Origin: Vairimorpha ceranae
Taxonomy: Eukaryota; Microsporidia; Nosematidae
NCBI RefSeq assembly: GCF_000988165.1
Contig: NW_020169305.1
Span: forward strand, 1 to 64,000
Reading direction: 5' to 3'
Length of the DNA stretch: 64,000 bases
The notes under the pieces are model-generated. The model was not told where the DNA came from, ran no database searches, and was given only the letters and a program-made list of their open reading frames with translations. The position numbers and the translations under genes are program-made. This document shows positions 1-11,728 of this stretch, piece by piece; positions within the stretch are counted from its first letter, which is position 1, and every line of letters begins with the position of its first letter.

Positions 1-1317
1 TATTAGAATAACAGTTTAAAGTTTAAAAAGAACAGATATATACACATAAAGCGAAATTTATATAAAAACTTAAACAATTAATGTAATTGTTATGTAAAAA
101 TACATAAATGAGTTATTCTCACTTTTATGTTTGTTAGTACATGCAATTAAGTGTTTTATTTAATAACCAATAGGAACAGAGAATTTATAGGGGTTTCATA
201 AAAAACTATTTAAGGAATTTTAAAGCAAAAATACATGTTAAATTATAATTATAAACAAATTTGTATCAAAGAACAACTTTTTAAAAAATAATGACATGAC
301 TACTGTTTCTGTCTGTATTGTACTTTCACATAACAAGTAATCAAAATTCTTTATAGTCATTCTGACAAATGAATTATTACGAAATCAATAGTCTTCCTAA
401 GATTTAAAAGGGAGTTTCATCTTGTCAGAAATAGGTGGCAAATTGTTGTTCTTTAAGTAGTATTCAATTAAACTACCAAATTTAAAGACATTTTTATTTA
501 ACCTGTTTATTGATTGCATTCTTGTATTTTTGTGGCGCTATTTATATTTTTAGTTTTGATTAAATCAAAACCTGCTTTGTTACACTAATCATTACGAAGA
601 TACAAATAAATTTGTTGGTTTTTATAAATGTAACTGTTTTAGATTACATTAATAAATTTAGGATTTAAATGTTATGATTTTTTATTACACATCCTTACCC
701 CTTTAAAAGTATAAATATAAGAAAAAATACAAATAAATGGAATCATTAAATTCAACTTCTTTAATTAAAATTTATAAAAAACAGCACAGTTTCAGGTGTT
801 TGAGCACTGCCAGAAATTTAAAGCGTATTACGACGGTATGATTTCTGCTAGTAATTTATCCATTGTATTTGTACAAAAAAATTATTGAAGTTAAAATTTT
901 AAGCACTAAACATTTATTTGAAAAGAGTTTTTTTAAGTATTTGATTAATGTATATTTTTGTTAAACTTATAAATTAAACAACTTTAAACTTAGTTTAGTT
1001 AAAAAATAGATTTTTGCGATTTTTATTTGTTTTTGTTCTAATCCAAATATAATCAATAGTATGAGTAAAAATGTTACTATATAAAAAAAACAAATTATAA
1101 AATAAAAAAGTTTGCTTATAGAAATGGTTATCAAGAGCATTTAGTTAAAGCATATTGGCGTTATTCTGCAGGAAAAAATAATTCCATGTAAATGCGGCAT
1201 TTTTTTAATAATAATTAGAGTTTTTTACAAAAATTAAAGATTGTATTTTTTTTTTAAATAAAAACAGCTACAATAATAAACTTTTATAAAAAAACACTTT
1301 AGTACAATTATCTATTT
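1..1317. other. AT-rich gene-free stretch
   Basis: No reading frame of convincing length or composition is seen on either strand. The DNA is long A and T runs with scattered stop codons. A slightly richer patch near 780-850 is the only irregularity and I could not identify it. Confidence 0.5.
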
Positions 1318-1768
1318 AATATCACATCAATATAAAAATTTTCGTCTCCTAATGATTCTAAAAATATTCCGGCTCCTGTAGATTTATAAAAGAAGGCATT
1401 TACATTTCTAAATCTGCAACACAATGAGATGTTTTTTTTCACTATCGACAGGTTTATACCCCTTGGTTGATATTTTTACTGTGCTTCATTTCCTTTATTA
1501 ATATCAGATTTTCAAAAATTCCGGGCAGTCTATTCTAAAATATACGCTCGTATAATCTAATAACTTTTTCAAGTTGTTCAACAGTTTTTGAGCTTATAGC
1601 AAAAACCTCTTCGTATTTTGGAATTTTTTTAGTAAAAAAATACTTTTCATTTTGCAAAACCTTAAAATCTTGTAATATATAAATTTTAACGGAGTGTTTG
1701 TGTTTTAATTCATAAACTTTTTTGATCAATTCCGTTGCATTTTCCCAATTTAAATTTTCAGACCTCAA
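1318..1768 (-). pseudogene. Decayed protein gene of unknown family
   Basis: The minus strand holds a 77-residue open frame (1535-1768) beginning MRSENLNWENATELI. Protein-like sequence continues past its stop in shifted frames, with segments such as GINLSIVKKNISLCC and GAGIFLESLGDENFYIDV down to about 1320. The continuation looks coding (balanced residues, few low-complexity runs) but is broken by stops and frame changes. I do not recognise the family. It could be one member of a lineage-specific multigene family that has decayed. No start-site CCC signal precedes it. It could also be a chance open frame next to unrelated sequence. Confidence 0.3.
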
Positions 1769-2649
1769 CTTCGTAATGACACTTCAAAACCGAACATGCA
1801 AGTAACACAAAACAAATATTAATGTACAACTAGGAACCAATGACTTCAAAAAACTTATTTTATTTTAATTTTTTCCCATAAGTATTATAAGCACAACCAC
1901 AATATTTAAAAGTTTTTTTTTCAATAATATATTCTTTAAAAGATAAGTTGTATACAAACAGCGTTTTGTTCGTTAAACGGGCCGAAAATTCTTCTCGATA
2001 TAAAACACAAAAAACGCTAATTGTTCCAACATCAACATAATTATCAAAACAGCCTCATAAAGTTGTATTAGAGTGTAAATTTTTGTTGTTCGGGTATAAA
2101 TCTGTAATTGATCAAAAGTAAAAAATCTCTTTTTTTTTATAATTACAAGTTTTGCAAAAATAAAAATTTTCTTTAATGATTTTTTGTCATACATCAAATA
2201 TAGGGCAATAGTTTGATTTTTTATCTAAATGCTATAATTTAAAAAAGTGTTTAGGGAATGTACTTTAATAAAGACGTTGGTCTTAGAATGTGTGGTAGTT
2301 ACAGTCTGTAAAATGAAATGCATAGCGAAAAGAAGCAGTTATGTGTAGTTTAAACCTAAAAAAGCACAATTTTCTTGTTTATTTTTACATTTATATGAAT
2401 TTAAAAACTTTATTAGTATTTTTGTGGTTATGCTAGGTTTTTTTTAATTTTTAAAAAAACTGTAAAATAAACAATGCATATTTTCAATTTAAGATCTAAC
2501 ATGTTTTCTTGACTTTATAAACCACAATAAAAAGTTTTAAAAACTCGATGTTAATTTTTAAAATAATTTTTTTGGTATAAAGTACAAATTATGTTCAATT
2601 TTTACCTTTAACTCAGATTTTGTATTAAAAATAAAATTAGTTTGCTCTT
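1769..2649. other. Gene-free AT-rich stretch
   Basis: Only low-complexity K/I/F/L-rich frames occur here, including a 74-codon minus-strand frame at 1973-2197 that I do not regard as a gene. No RNA gene or repeat was recognised. Confidence 0.4.
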
Positions 2650-3330
2650 CTTAATTAGGGTTCACAAAATCTCGATAGAATTTAAAGCTGGTGATTGTGG
2701 AGGCCATGGCAGCAATTCTATGTCTTTCTTATCAAAAAAACCTTTGCAAGCTTTGAAGTGTGCTTAGGATCGTTATCTTATTAAAAATAAATTTCTTAAG
2801 GCTTATTCTATCAACAAAGGCAGTCGGGTTATTTGAAAAGTCAATATATGCAATAGCATTCATGATTCCATCGACAAATACCAACCTTCCTACACAATAT
2901 TAGAAGAAATATCTTCATACCATGACAGATCCGCTTCAAATTTAACTATTGGTGTTAAATCCTTCAGCAGAAAGCCAATTTTTTGTGTTCTCTAGACAGA
3001 AACCTTACCGAAGGAAATAAACAGATTAAATTTGCTTTCATTTGAAAATATAATGCTTTTTATATCATTGAAAGACAAATAATATTTGCCATTTTCCTGA
3101 TTCTAGTTAAAACATTTTTTTTGACAAGCGAGATTTTTAAATAGACGAAAATGCTCCAATATTTGCTTTCGTTAGAATATTCTTCACTGAAATATGCAAT
3201 ATTTACTTCCAGTACCCCCTTTAAACTTAATAGCTGCTTTTCTTAAAGATGGTTTTTGATTTTTTTTATTAATTTTTTAATCACGTCAATTTCAAAAGTA
3301 TTACGAAATTTGATGTTCATTTCCGCCTTA
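2650..3330 (-). pseudogene. Tc1/mariner-type transposase relic
   Basis: Read on the minus strand in several frames, this DNA gives a chain of Tc1/mariner transposase motifs in the right order: a segment like FSNESKFNLF (family DESKFNLF, first catalytic Asp region), then GRLVFVDGIMNAIAYID, then DNDPKHTSKLAK (second catalytic Asp) and finally a frame reading as LLPWPPQSPALNSIE (third acidic position, family DLNPIE). Stops and frameshifts separate the blocks, so the element is dead. Terminal inverted repeats were not found. The family identification is firm because four ordered signature blocks are present. It lies among other dead transposons. Confidence 0.8.
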
Positions 3331-4526
3331 ATTATCCGTATCGTCAGAATTTTGATATTTAGATGGTATCCTTGAGCCGTACTTTGATTTTTCTTTAGGT
3401 TTTTTGAAATTTGAACCTGTGAGGAATTCTATTCTTAGAAGCTAATAATTTTACCTTTAAAAATTTAGATAGAGCCATATGTAGGTTTAGAGATTTACAT
3501 AATAAACCATTGTTGGGGGAAAGGTTTTAAATTTTTTAATTATCTTTAAAAATAATTTCTTTTCTTTACACTTTACCTGAAATATGCTTAAAGACTCAAA
3601 ATAATAAAAGACAGAATAAAAACCTTCTGGAATTTTTATTGTTGTGTACAACACGTTATAAGCTTAATACTGGTTTTAAGTCAAAAAAAATATACATTTT
3701 TTATTTTACAGATTTGTTATCATTAATGTTAAACTCTTCTTAAATTAGGCCTCAAAAATATTTAAATACAATTGTAATTGGATGAAAAAAGAAAAAATAA
3801 AGAAAATAATTAAAAAAATATATCACCACTTTGTTACTAACGTAACGTATAAAAAACAGCACCACCTGCCTTATAACATCCCAATAATCTTTTTATTGTT
3901 GGGTCTTTTTGCCAAGAAGCCCATCATTGTAATTTTTTCATTTAGAATCATTTTATGTTAAACTCCATATTTTAAGGTAGTTTTAATTTATTCTTAATTT
4001 TAATTCTTCTTATGGCTTAAGGTAAAATTTATTAAAGTAGTAAAAAATTCTTTAAAAATATACTTTATAAACAAAAAAAATTTAAAATTTTAAATGTGGT
4101 TAAAAACCAAATTCACCTGAATTTTTTTTTTAGTAAATGCCATGAAGTGAAGTGTGTTATTTCAAAAACAGCTTCTTAAGGCATATTTTAAAATTTTTGT
4201 TTTATAATATTATTATTTAACTTTGTTATAAAAAATCATAAATAAATTTATTGAACTAGTTCGTTAATTTAGAAACATTAAATAAACGCAAATCAGTAAA
4301 TACACTATACAATAATTATGATTGATTTTTATTTACTTTAGCTTTGATGGAATATTAACTAAAGATATGGATAGTAAATAGCTGAACAAAAATAAAAATA
4401 AAATTAATGGTTGGGTTGGCGTTAATTATAAGCATTTCTTGAAAAAAAATATTTGTAGCCCCTAATAACTGAGAAATCTAAACTGAAATTGTTGGAGCAG
4501 AAAGAGTAGATAATAATGAGGATATC
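3331..4526. other. Gene-free stretch between two transposon relics
   Basis: AT-rich sequence with no supportable gene. Part of it may be outer sequence of the neighbouring Tc1-like or Merlin-like relics, but no terminal repeats could be recognised. Confidence 0.4.
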
Positions 4527-5410
4527 TTGCCTATTACAGTTAATGGAGTCTACTTTGAGAATGCTTTTACAGATGTTAGTGCAGCCAAGGCAACACTTTG
4601 CAAATTAGGGTTTTTTTCCAATACTATGGCATGTAGCGAGTGTCAAAGGAGGTCTCGAATGTCATATGTAAAGCGTAAAAGTGCACCCGATGGCTGTAAT
4701 TGGGCTTATAAAAGGCCATGTATGTACACATTTTCATTAAAAAAACGTAGTTTTTTTGATTCATTCAAGATTGGTGTAAAGACTACTTTAAAAGCTACCT
4801 ATAAATACCTTTCTAGATTATCCTTTGTAGATATTGCATATGAACTTAATGTGTGTCGGAAAACAACCAGTAAAATGGTCAATTTAGTTAGGGAATGTAT
4901 TTGTGAATATATGTCTGCTCAAACAATTTGGATAGGTTGGTTAAACGAGTAAAGTATGCCAAAAAATGCATAAATTAATGAAAGTCTTTTTTAAAAGAAA
5001 TATAATCGGAGAAGAATTAGAAATGATCAATGGTATATCAGAGGTATTGAAAGGAGATCAAAAAGATGTTTTATTTTATCTGTAGAAAATAGAAACACAA
5101 TTAACACCGCGTGTATAATTTTTTAAAATGTTTTACTTGATACAATTATTGTAATAGATGAATGGCGTGTGTATAATACTGCAATAAAAACTTTAAATTT
5201 ATCCTCTTTGACGAATTATGTCAATGAAACGATAAACCAGTTGATTAATTTTGTTGACCTCTTGTGCCCCTCTGTACACATACAATATATAGAATGTCTG
5301 TGGTACAGATCAAAGTATTTTTTTGAAAAAAGTTGCCTGTCCAAGAACAGCATTCTAAGTACCTGATACAATTTATTTGGAAGTATCATATTGGTAAGCA
5401 GAAGATAATA
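4527..5410 (+). pseudogene. Merlin/ISXO2-like DDE transposase relic (copy 1)
   Basis: The first 141 codons are open (4527-4952). They contain a Cys-rich patch (CSEC, then a conserved tryptophan and a later Cys) and a helix-turn-helix-like segment (VDIAYELNVCRKTTSKMVN), matching the zinc-ribbon plus HTH N-terminus of ISXO2-like transposases. After the stop, reading in shifted frames, come a GEELE segment, then VIDEW with a tyrosine soon after (second acidic position), then VNETINQLINFVD and HIQYIECLW (third acidic position), then SKYLIQFIWKY, which corresponds to the family C-terminus. The order and spacing fit Merlin elements. Several frameshifts and stops make it non-functional. Confidence 0.8.
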
Positions 5411-6559
5411 AAAAAATTGTTAATATTATTAGAAGAAGATCGATTTTTTTAAATTTTTAAATCCGCATATAATTAACACTAAACGAATTAATAAATAGCT
5501 ATAATAAAAATGCTCTTAATTTTGAGTTTGGTCAAATACTACCCAAAAACAATGAAGTGCTCTCAGTTTTCTGTGTTTTGATATCAAAGAAAAAAGTAGG
5601 AGTAAGAATTGAAATAAAAAACGAAATCGATAAGTATATATAATTATTCAAGATCAAGATTACAGGCCTAAGAATTGCTTCAATATAAAAATTTTAAGAT
5701 TAGGGAATGTAAACACATAATTATTAAAAAATTGATTGGTGATTTATTTGCATATCATAGAGTCTTAAACGGACTACTGCAAAAACAAAAAATTGTTTTG
5801 AATACAATATTTAGACCTTCTTTGGGGAAAGGGTTGTCAAAAAAAAATTTAACAGAAATTACAAAATTCTTGACTACAAAGGCTCGCCACAGGAAGGATT
5901 CAACTGAATCCATTTGTAACCTAAAAAGTGTGACATATTTAATGTGAAAGCATGCATGAATTTTATCAACTCAATAAGTTAAATTTGTATCAATACGCAA
6001 ATATTGAAAAAATTATCATAAAATGAATATAACAAACGGTTCAGAAAAAGCTTCATTGAAAATTTAATCTTTTAATACTGCAAAAATGTTGAAAGATTTA
6101 TAAATTTATAAAGTTGATATAACTTTGGATTATTTATAGATCTTGAAGATAATTAGTTAAATGTAAAAGGCTATAATCATTCAAAAAAATAAAATCAATT
6201 CACTGACGAGATAAAAATGACTTATAGAAATTTCAATAACAATAAAAAAAACAAAAGAGAAAATAATTTATATTTAAGCTACAAAGTTAAGACACAAAGT
6301 GGTGGTTTAAGGATGAAACTAAAGATTAAATAAATTTGATCACACGAAATATAAAAAGTTTGTGTCAAGAAGGAATAAAAATCAAAAGATTAAAATTAAT
6401 TATACAAAGAATTATCGACAAAAGTAAATTACAAATGAATTTAGACGCCTGGTCTAGTAGAAACGTTGTCAATAAAACCATTTAGAAAAATTAAGATATC
6501 AACACAAGTAGATGGGCCTCTAGAAATAGCAAACAATGCTAAGAGCTATAAAAAAACAA
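5411..6559 (+). pseudogene. Degraded sequence, possible gag/protease part of a Ty3/gypsy relic
   Basis: Plus-strand fragments in different frames look like eroded protein, including an open stretch at 5675-5947 (IIKKLIGDLFAYHRVL, then TKARHRKDSTESICN). Its position just before the reverse-transcriptase relic suggests gag or protease sequence, but no CCHC knuckle or D-S/T-G protease motif could be read. This is inference from position only. Confidence 0.25.
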
Positions 6560-7310
6560 TGATATTACTTATTCGTATTAAGAAAATTGTTTCAGATTTT
6601 AAGATGAAATACTACATAATAGATAATTATTAGATATTAGTTTATTATAATAATGACTGTGTATTTAATTTTGCTGAGAGTTATATATTAATAAACAAAA
6701 AGAGGATTAACATTATCGGTTCAGAAAACATAGACTTGTGTTATATAACATTTTTTATAAATTATAAAATCATTTTAAAAAAAAATAGAATGTAAAACAT
6801 GAAGGGAAATAATGAATACTTAAAAATGAACAAAAAAATTTTGGTAAAAGCTGACGTATTAAATCAAGAAATAGCGATATTCTATGTCCGATAAATACAA
6901 AGATAGCTCAAAAGTTGAAATAGGCTGACTGTTTAAGGTTAATATTCTAAAAGAAGATAAAACAAAAGTGTCGTATTTAATCTTTTTAGTTGAAAAGTAA
7001 ACAAGCGATCTGAAATTAGTATTTAATTAAAAAGAAATTAATAAACACATAATCGACGAACCATTCGAAATCCCTAAAATATTCGAGAATATACAATCAT
7101 TAGAAAAAAGTAACCATGACAAAGATGATATTAAATTCAAATATGACAAATTTAAAGTCGAAAATATATTTTTTAAAAAAGTTAACATCGACAAATTCGA
7201 TAGTAATGCGGGGGACAGCACAAGATAATTGAAGTATCTGGTAAAGGGTTGTGGATTAGAGTAAAAGAAATAGGAACAATAGTACCACATAAAGAGTATC
7301 AAGTCTTAGT
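6560..7310 (+). pseudogene. Ty3/gypsy-like retrotransposon reverse transcriptase relic
   Basis: On the plus strand, 6948-7105 reads in one direction as an RT entry region: a segment like SYLIFLVEK, then LKLVFN followed by a stop, then KEINKHIIDEPFEIPKIFEN and IQSL. This matches the Ty3/gypsy pattern of a PI.LV-K block, RLV.DYREINK.T and P.P.I..I...L. Just upstream, KMKYYIIDN and NFAESYILINKKR resemble the end of a retropepsin domain. Downstream, the YxDD core was not recovered, so the element is truncated or too eroded. Multiple stops make it dead. The RT call is good; its exact limits are not. Confidence 0.6.
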
Positions 7311-8110
7311 TTGTTGAGAATACAGAATGTTACGGATAATCATAACATTTATTTGTTGAAATTATTGGTTTAGTTAAATTAATCTATCAATGCAGAAACC
7401 AATAAATAAAACGAAAAAAATGATTGGTTTTTATTGAAAAAAAAATCGAGGAAATCAAAGCTATAAATATAAATAACAGAACTATGAAGCAGCAATGGAA
7501 TCAATAAATAATTAAAACTTAGTTCGCCTACACGCAAAACCCGCCATCTGTAATCTGTCACATTCATCAATGAAAAAAATATAAAAAAATTTGCACAACA
7601 CGGATTATAAAAATAAGGAAAATACCCCTTTTTCATATAAATTATCTTTAAAAAGTATTATTTATGAAGTAAAACTAAGAAAAACAAGATGTTGTTAAAT
7701 TTAATAGTTTAGTTGAATATTACCTAAAAAATAATGATTTTTCTTAGCTCTGGTAGTAATAAAAATTGATTTACTTTCTTCATAAATTTAGAATTTATCG
7801 CTTAATTAGTTATTAGTTACATCGAGTCGCCTATTGGGCGAATTAATGCAAATGATCTAAAAATATGTACTATAACGTAAATGTGTAAAATGAACCCTAT
7901 GGTACTAAAAGTATTGCTCGTTCATATAAAGTTGTTTACGATTAGCAAAAAAAAATTATTTTTTTATAAAATATAAATAATATGGATGACCAAGTAAAAA
8001 TTTTTTAGATCTATTATCATTTTATGTTTTAAAATTTGTAAATAAAAATGTAAAAATTTTTTATTTGTTTATTTAAATATATGTTGATTTTTTTCAGAGT
8101 TATATCAAAA
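7311..8110. other. Probable retrotransposon debris and AT-rich spacer
   Basis: Sequence after the RT relic shows no readable RNase H or integrase motif. Minus-strand frames at 7027-7302 and 7379-7636 are F/L/S-rich shadows and not genes. The last 250 bases are plain AT-rich DNA before the first lectin-like gene. Confidence 0.35.
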
Positions 8111-8710
8111 ATGCTAATATTGTTTTTATTTAGTGCAATTTATTCAGAAGAATTACAATTTTTAGTTAAGGGATTTGGTATGTACATATGTACAAAAGAT
8201 GGTTATACACTTTATGGATGCAGTGATAAAAGCTATATCTCAAAGTTTTTATTGGAATATGACAACAATGGAAAATTGTTTATAATATCTCCTAAATATA
8301 ACAAAATATTTGATATCGCGAATAACGAATCACTAATACTGTGGCCAAAACATGGTGGACCCAATCAAGTCTTTGAGTTAAATTGGATAAATAATAAAGA
8401 ATTTATGCTAATGAACAGAGAAAAATGTGTTGTTTACAATGATGTAACAAATAAGTTTGATTACAAAGACTGTAAACTTGGTAGCGAGAGAAATAAGTTA
8501 TTTAAGGTCGGACCTGATGAGGAAAGACCAGAACAATTAACTAGGCCTTCGTTAATTTCACCAACACATGACAATGAACATGCAGAAGACGACTCTTGTT
8601 CTTGCTTTGATGAACCTATAAGACGAAAAAGAAGACATAGGCATCATATTGACGATCCGCATTATCGGCGAAGAGGGGGACATAGACATTACAGACCAAT
8701 GAAGAGGTAA
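8111..8710 (+). CDS. Secreted ricin-B-lectin-like (RBL) protein with His/Arg-rich tail
   Basis: A 199-residue protein with a short hydrophobic signal segment (MLILFLFSAIYSEE). One beta-trefoil-like lectin repeat region follows, with the family signature HGGPNQVF at residues 81-88 (the QxF equivalent of the ricin-B QxW), a Cys pair (C105, C121) and the block KYNKIFDI. Starting at 8111 instead of an in-frame ATG at 8081 places HGGPNQ at residue 81, exactly as in its paralogues, so I chose it. After about residue 135 comes an acidic linker and then a strongly basic His/Arg-rich tail (171-199). It is likely exported and carbohydrate-binding; ligand and location are inferred. It is the only RBL member here on the plus strand. 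No CCC signal precedes it. Confidence 0.75.
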   Translation: MLILFLFSAIYSEELQFLVKGFGMYICTKDGYTLYGCSDKSYISKFLLEYDNNGKLFIISPKYNKIFDIANNESLILWPKHGGPNQVFELNWINNKEFMLMNREKCVVYNDVTNKFDYKDCKLGSERNKLFKVGPDEERPEQLTRPSLISPTHDNEHAEDDSCSCFDEPIRRKRRHRHHIDDPHYRRRGGHRHYRPMKR

Positions 8711-9428
8711 TTAAATACTTAATTTTGTTTTTTTTTTTATGTTCAAAAAAATTTTTAATGCAGTAATTTTTATTTTTTTGTGTGGTAAAATTACCCATGA
8801 AACATTTAATTGACAAGTAAATTGCTCAATTAGTGCATTTAAAAGACAATTAAACGTTTATAATGATTTTGGAATTAAAGATACTTTATGTGTGTATATA
8901 AGAAGGTAAAAACTATATATAAAAAATAAAAATAAAAAACATTATGCTTTCAATTTCTTTTACCTTGCAGTAAGCAGAAGCTTAAAGTGCCCAAGAAGAC
9001 TTCACATCCAAATCAAAAAAATTATAACTCTAGCACAAATAGTGTGCTGGGAGATATTTCATGACATCCCAGATTCCTTAAGCTCATGCCACTGTGTTAG
9101 ATGTAGTTTAATTTACTTTGACTATTTTTTAAAAAAACGTTTTTTTAATTAAATTTTTAAAAAACTAAAAAAGTAATTTAGAATTTAAGAAACATATTTT
9201 TAAAGTATTCGGATAATATGATTTAAAAAAGATAAAAGTATTTCTTTAAGTTTTTAATGTGTTATTAATTGCTTTGATGTTGTTTTATAATTTTTTATTG
9301 TTTAATAATTTTCTATATCGTTAGATTTTTAAAAATTCAATGTAATTTTTAATCAAAATATTAAATATTTAATTAATATATTAAAGAAACTTTTGTATTA
9401 TTATTAATATTAAATTTTAAATCAACTA
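8711..9428. other. Intergenic, with a small hairpin-rich patch near 8990-9110
   Basis: Mostly AT-rich. A less AT-rich patch holds two abutting inverted repeats: AGCACA/TGTGCT (9032-9048) and CTGGGA/TCCCAG (9047-9072). No protein frame was seen. It may be a small structured RNA or a transposon remnant. Confidence 0.35.
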
Positions 9429-9854
9429 TCAACTATTTTTCTTTTCATCTTCTTCTGTTATTATTAAAAACTTTTGATTATTTGAATTATTACATATGTT
9501 AGAAACATAATTTTTTGTATTTGGTTGATATTCGAGACAATTGCCTTCATTCGTTATCACATAGGAATTAGATCCCACATAAGACAGTTTAAACAGTTGA
9601 TTGGGTTTTCCATGATTGTAATAATATGTAAGAGCATTTCCCTTTCCTATATCCCATACTTTATTTCCATATTTTGGTTTGATCATTATTTTTCCATTAC
9701 TGAGTGGATCTATAATAAAATTTCCTCTCTCACTTTCAGTAGTCGGTTTAACTTGTGTGGTATCCGCGCTTTCTAGTAGTCCTTCTATATATAAATCATC
9801 ATTTAAGTGCTTAATGTAAAATTGAATGGAACGACAAAAAAAGTAGAATATCAT
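9429..9854 (-). CDS. Secreted ricin-B-lectin-like (RBL) protein
   Basis: This 141-residue protein is one compact lectin-like domain. A very short hydrophobic leader (MIFYFFCRSIQF) runs straight into the family opening YIKHLNDDLYI. Then come KPKYGNKVWDIG (59-70), HGKPNQLF (81-88), a Cys pair (C106, C121) and NQKF near the C-terminus. It ends in an acidic, lysine-rich tail. It is clearly homologous to the neighbouring minus-strand genes at 11.3, 12.7, 13.6 and 15.6 kb, so it belongs to a local tandem expansion. It is probably secreted and sugar-binding (inferred from the family). The leader is short for a classical signal peptide. Confidence 0.75.
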   Translation of the reverse strand: MIFYFFCRSIQFYIKHLNDDLYIEGLLESADTTQVKPTTESERGNFIIDPLSNGKIMIKPKYGNKVWDIGKGNALTYYYNHGKPNQLFKLSYVGSNSYVITNEGNCLEYQPNTKNYVSNICNNSNNQKFLIITEEDEKKNS

Positions 9855-11293
9855 AATGTGTTTTAAAAAAATTATTTAATACTAAAAAATATAAAACAAA
9901 GTGTTTTATATTTTATCATAAAATAAATTGATTTATAGTTTTTGTATACATTTTTCAAAAATAATAGTAAACGTAAGTTTAAGAAACAACAGGTTTGATA
10001 AATACTTTTGATTATTAAAAAAAGAATCTGTGGTATAAATTTTCATGTTATAGTTTTATTTCTTCATAATAAATTTCTGTTTCATATTTTTACAAATATT
10101 TGTTAAAGCGAAACTTTTTATTAATAGCACCATTGAAAAACAAAAACATAATTTTAATAGAGCAAAAGTAATTTAAAACCTATCAATGGTGCTGTATAAC
10201 ACAAAATAATGATAAAAAACAAAACATTTTTTAACTCACGAAACCTTTAAATAAAAGTAGGATCAATTAAACATGCTATCTAAATTTGAAATTTTTTTAT
10301 ATTACAAAAAATAATCATTTAATTAAAAAAAATAGCTTTAAGATATTATTAATTAATAATAACCGAAACTGAATATGCCAAAACCCATAAAGAAGTCGGC
10401 TTTTTTACAAGTTTATATCACTATCAATTGTATTTAAAAAAATAATTTACCTATAACTATTAAAAAAAAATTAGGCCTAATACAATAGTTATCTTGTGTA
10501 AAAATGTTTTCTTATTTAAAATAGATCTAGGGTTTGCAAAAGAGGTTAAAATACTAAGAATGAATACTGTAACTTTTTAATATACCTCATTAATTCTACT
10601 TATTTTTGCTGTAAGGCCAAAAAAAAATTCTTTATTAAATTTTGTTGTAAGAAAACTTTTAATTGAGATCTATACGTTCTTATTTTAGATTAAATTGCTA
10701 AATTATTTATGCTGTTTGTTTTAAATCTAGGATTATTTATTGATAAAGTTTTTGAGAATGTTATGATCTTTCATAACAAATATTTAATTTATTGTTTTAA
10801 AACTTTTATAAAAAGTTTTTTAAAAAGAAAGGGTTATTAATTTTAAACAGAACCAAAAAAATTTTGAAATGAATAAACACATTTCTACTAAAACAAAAAG
10901 TTTTTACAAAAGCCTCATAAAGCTTTACTTAAAAAGCTTTTGTCTTTTTAGAAAATTTTAGAGACTAATAACTTTTTTATTAAAATATGCTTTATTTTCT
11001 TTTTTTATTAAAAACATTTGATTTGCCAAATTTTACGTTAACACAAAATTTAACACGCAATTTATGTCAAAATCTGTTTAAAATTTTTATAAGCATTAAA
11101 AAAATCGTTAACGCAAATTTAGCAGCGAAATTAATAACAGAACAAGTTTACAGTAACATACATTATAAATTTATTACAATTATATTTTATTTTTAGTATT
11201 GATAATTTTAAATTAAAATTAAAAATTAAGATTTTAATACAGATGAAAATGTAATTTAATAATAAATATTTTATTTTGTATTAATAGCTCAGT
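9855..11293. other. Long intergenic region with one perfect inverted repeat
   Basis: No supportable gene. A perfect 11-base inverted repeat, AGCACCATTGA at 10126-10136 and its complement at 10183-10193, encloses 46 bases. A 69-codon plus-strand frame at 10987 is low-complexity and not regarded as coding. Confidence 0.45.
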
Positions 11294-11728
11294 TTATCCA
11301 TACGTTCTGTAAATCTCTTCTTCTTCTGTCTTTATAAATGCAAATTTTTGATTCCTAGCCATTCGGTTGCAATAGGTAGTTTCATATTCTCTTTTATAAG
11401 GTTTATATTCAAGACATTTACCTCTATTTATTATTTGGTAAGTATAAGGCCCAATATATTCAATTTGAAAAACTTGATTAGGTCCACCGTGCTCTTTAAA
11501 GTAGATGAGTGAATAATTATCACGAATATCCCATATTTTTTTACCGAATTTTGGTTTTATAATTAAACCTGAATAGCCTAACTCATACATGTAATCTCCT
11601 CTAAAATTTATTCCTTCAGGTGCTACTTGGGTTCGATCATTGGCATATATATCACCTCCTATGTATAAGTCGTCATAGAAATGTTTTATGTAGAACTGTA
11701 ATGAATACCCCAAAAAGTAAACTAACAT
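11294..11728 (-). CDS. Secreted ricin-B-lectin-like (RBL) protein
   Basis: A 144-residue single-domain member of the local lectin family. The leader MLVYFLGYSLQF leads into YIKHFYDDLYIGG; then IKPKFGKKIWDIRD, HGGPNQVF (80-87), GKCLEY (103-108), C120 and NQKF (126-129). The C-terminus is acidic (EEEE). The closest relative in the window appears to be the 12.67 kb gene, which shares the FYIKHFYD opening and the PEGI..RGD block. Likely exported; the sugar-binding role is inferred from the beta-trefoil family. No CCC start signal is present. Confidence 0.78.
   Translation of the reverse strand: MLVYFLGYSLQFYIKHFYDDLYIGGDIYANDRTQVAPEGINFRGDYMYELGYSGLIIKPKFGKKIWDIRDNYSLIYFKEHGGPNQVFQIEYIGPYTYQIINRGKCLEYKPYKREYETTYCNRMARNQKFAFIKTEEEEIYRTYG

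Noticed and set aside
10987..11196. 69-codon plus-strand frame
   Set aside because: Low-complexity F/L/I/N/K composition, no signal, no homologue; typical chance frame in this AT-rich DNA.
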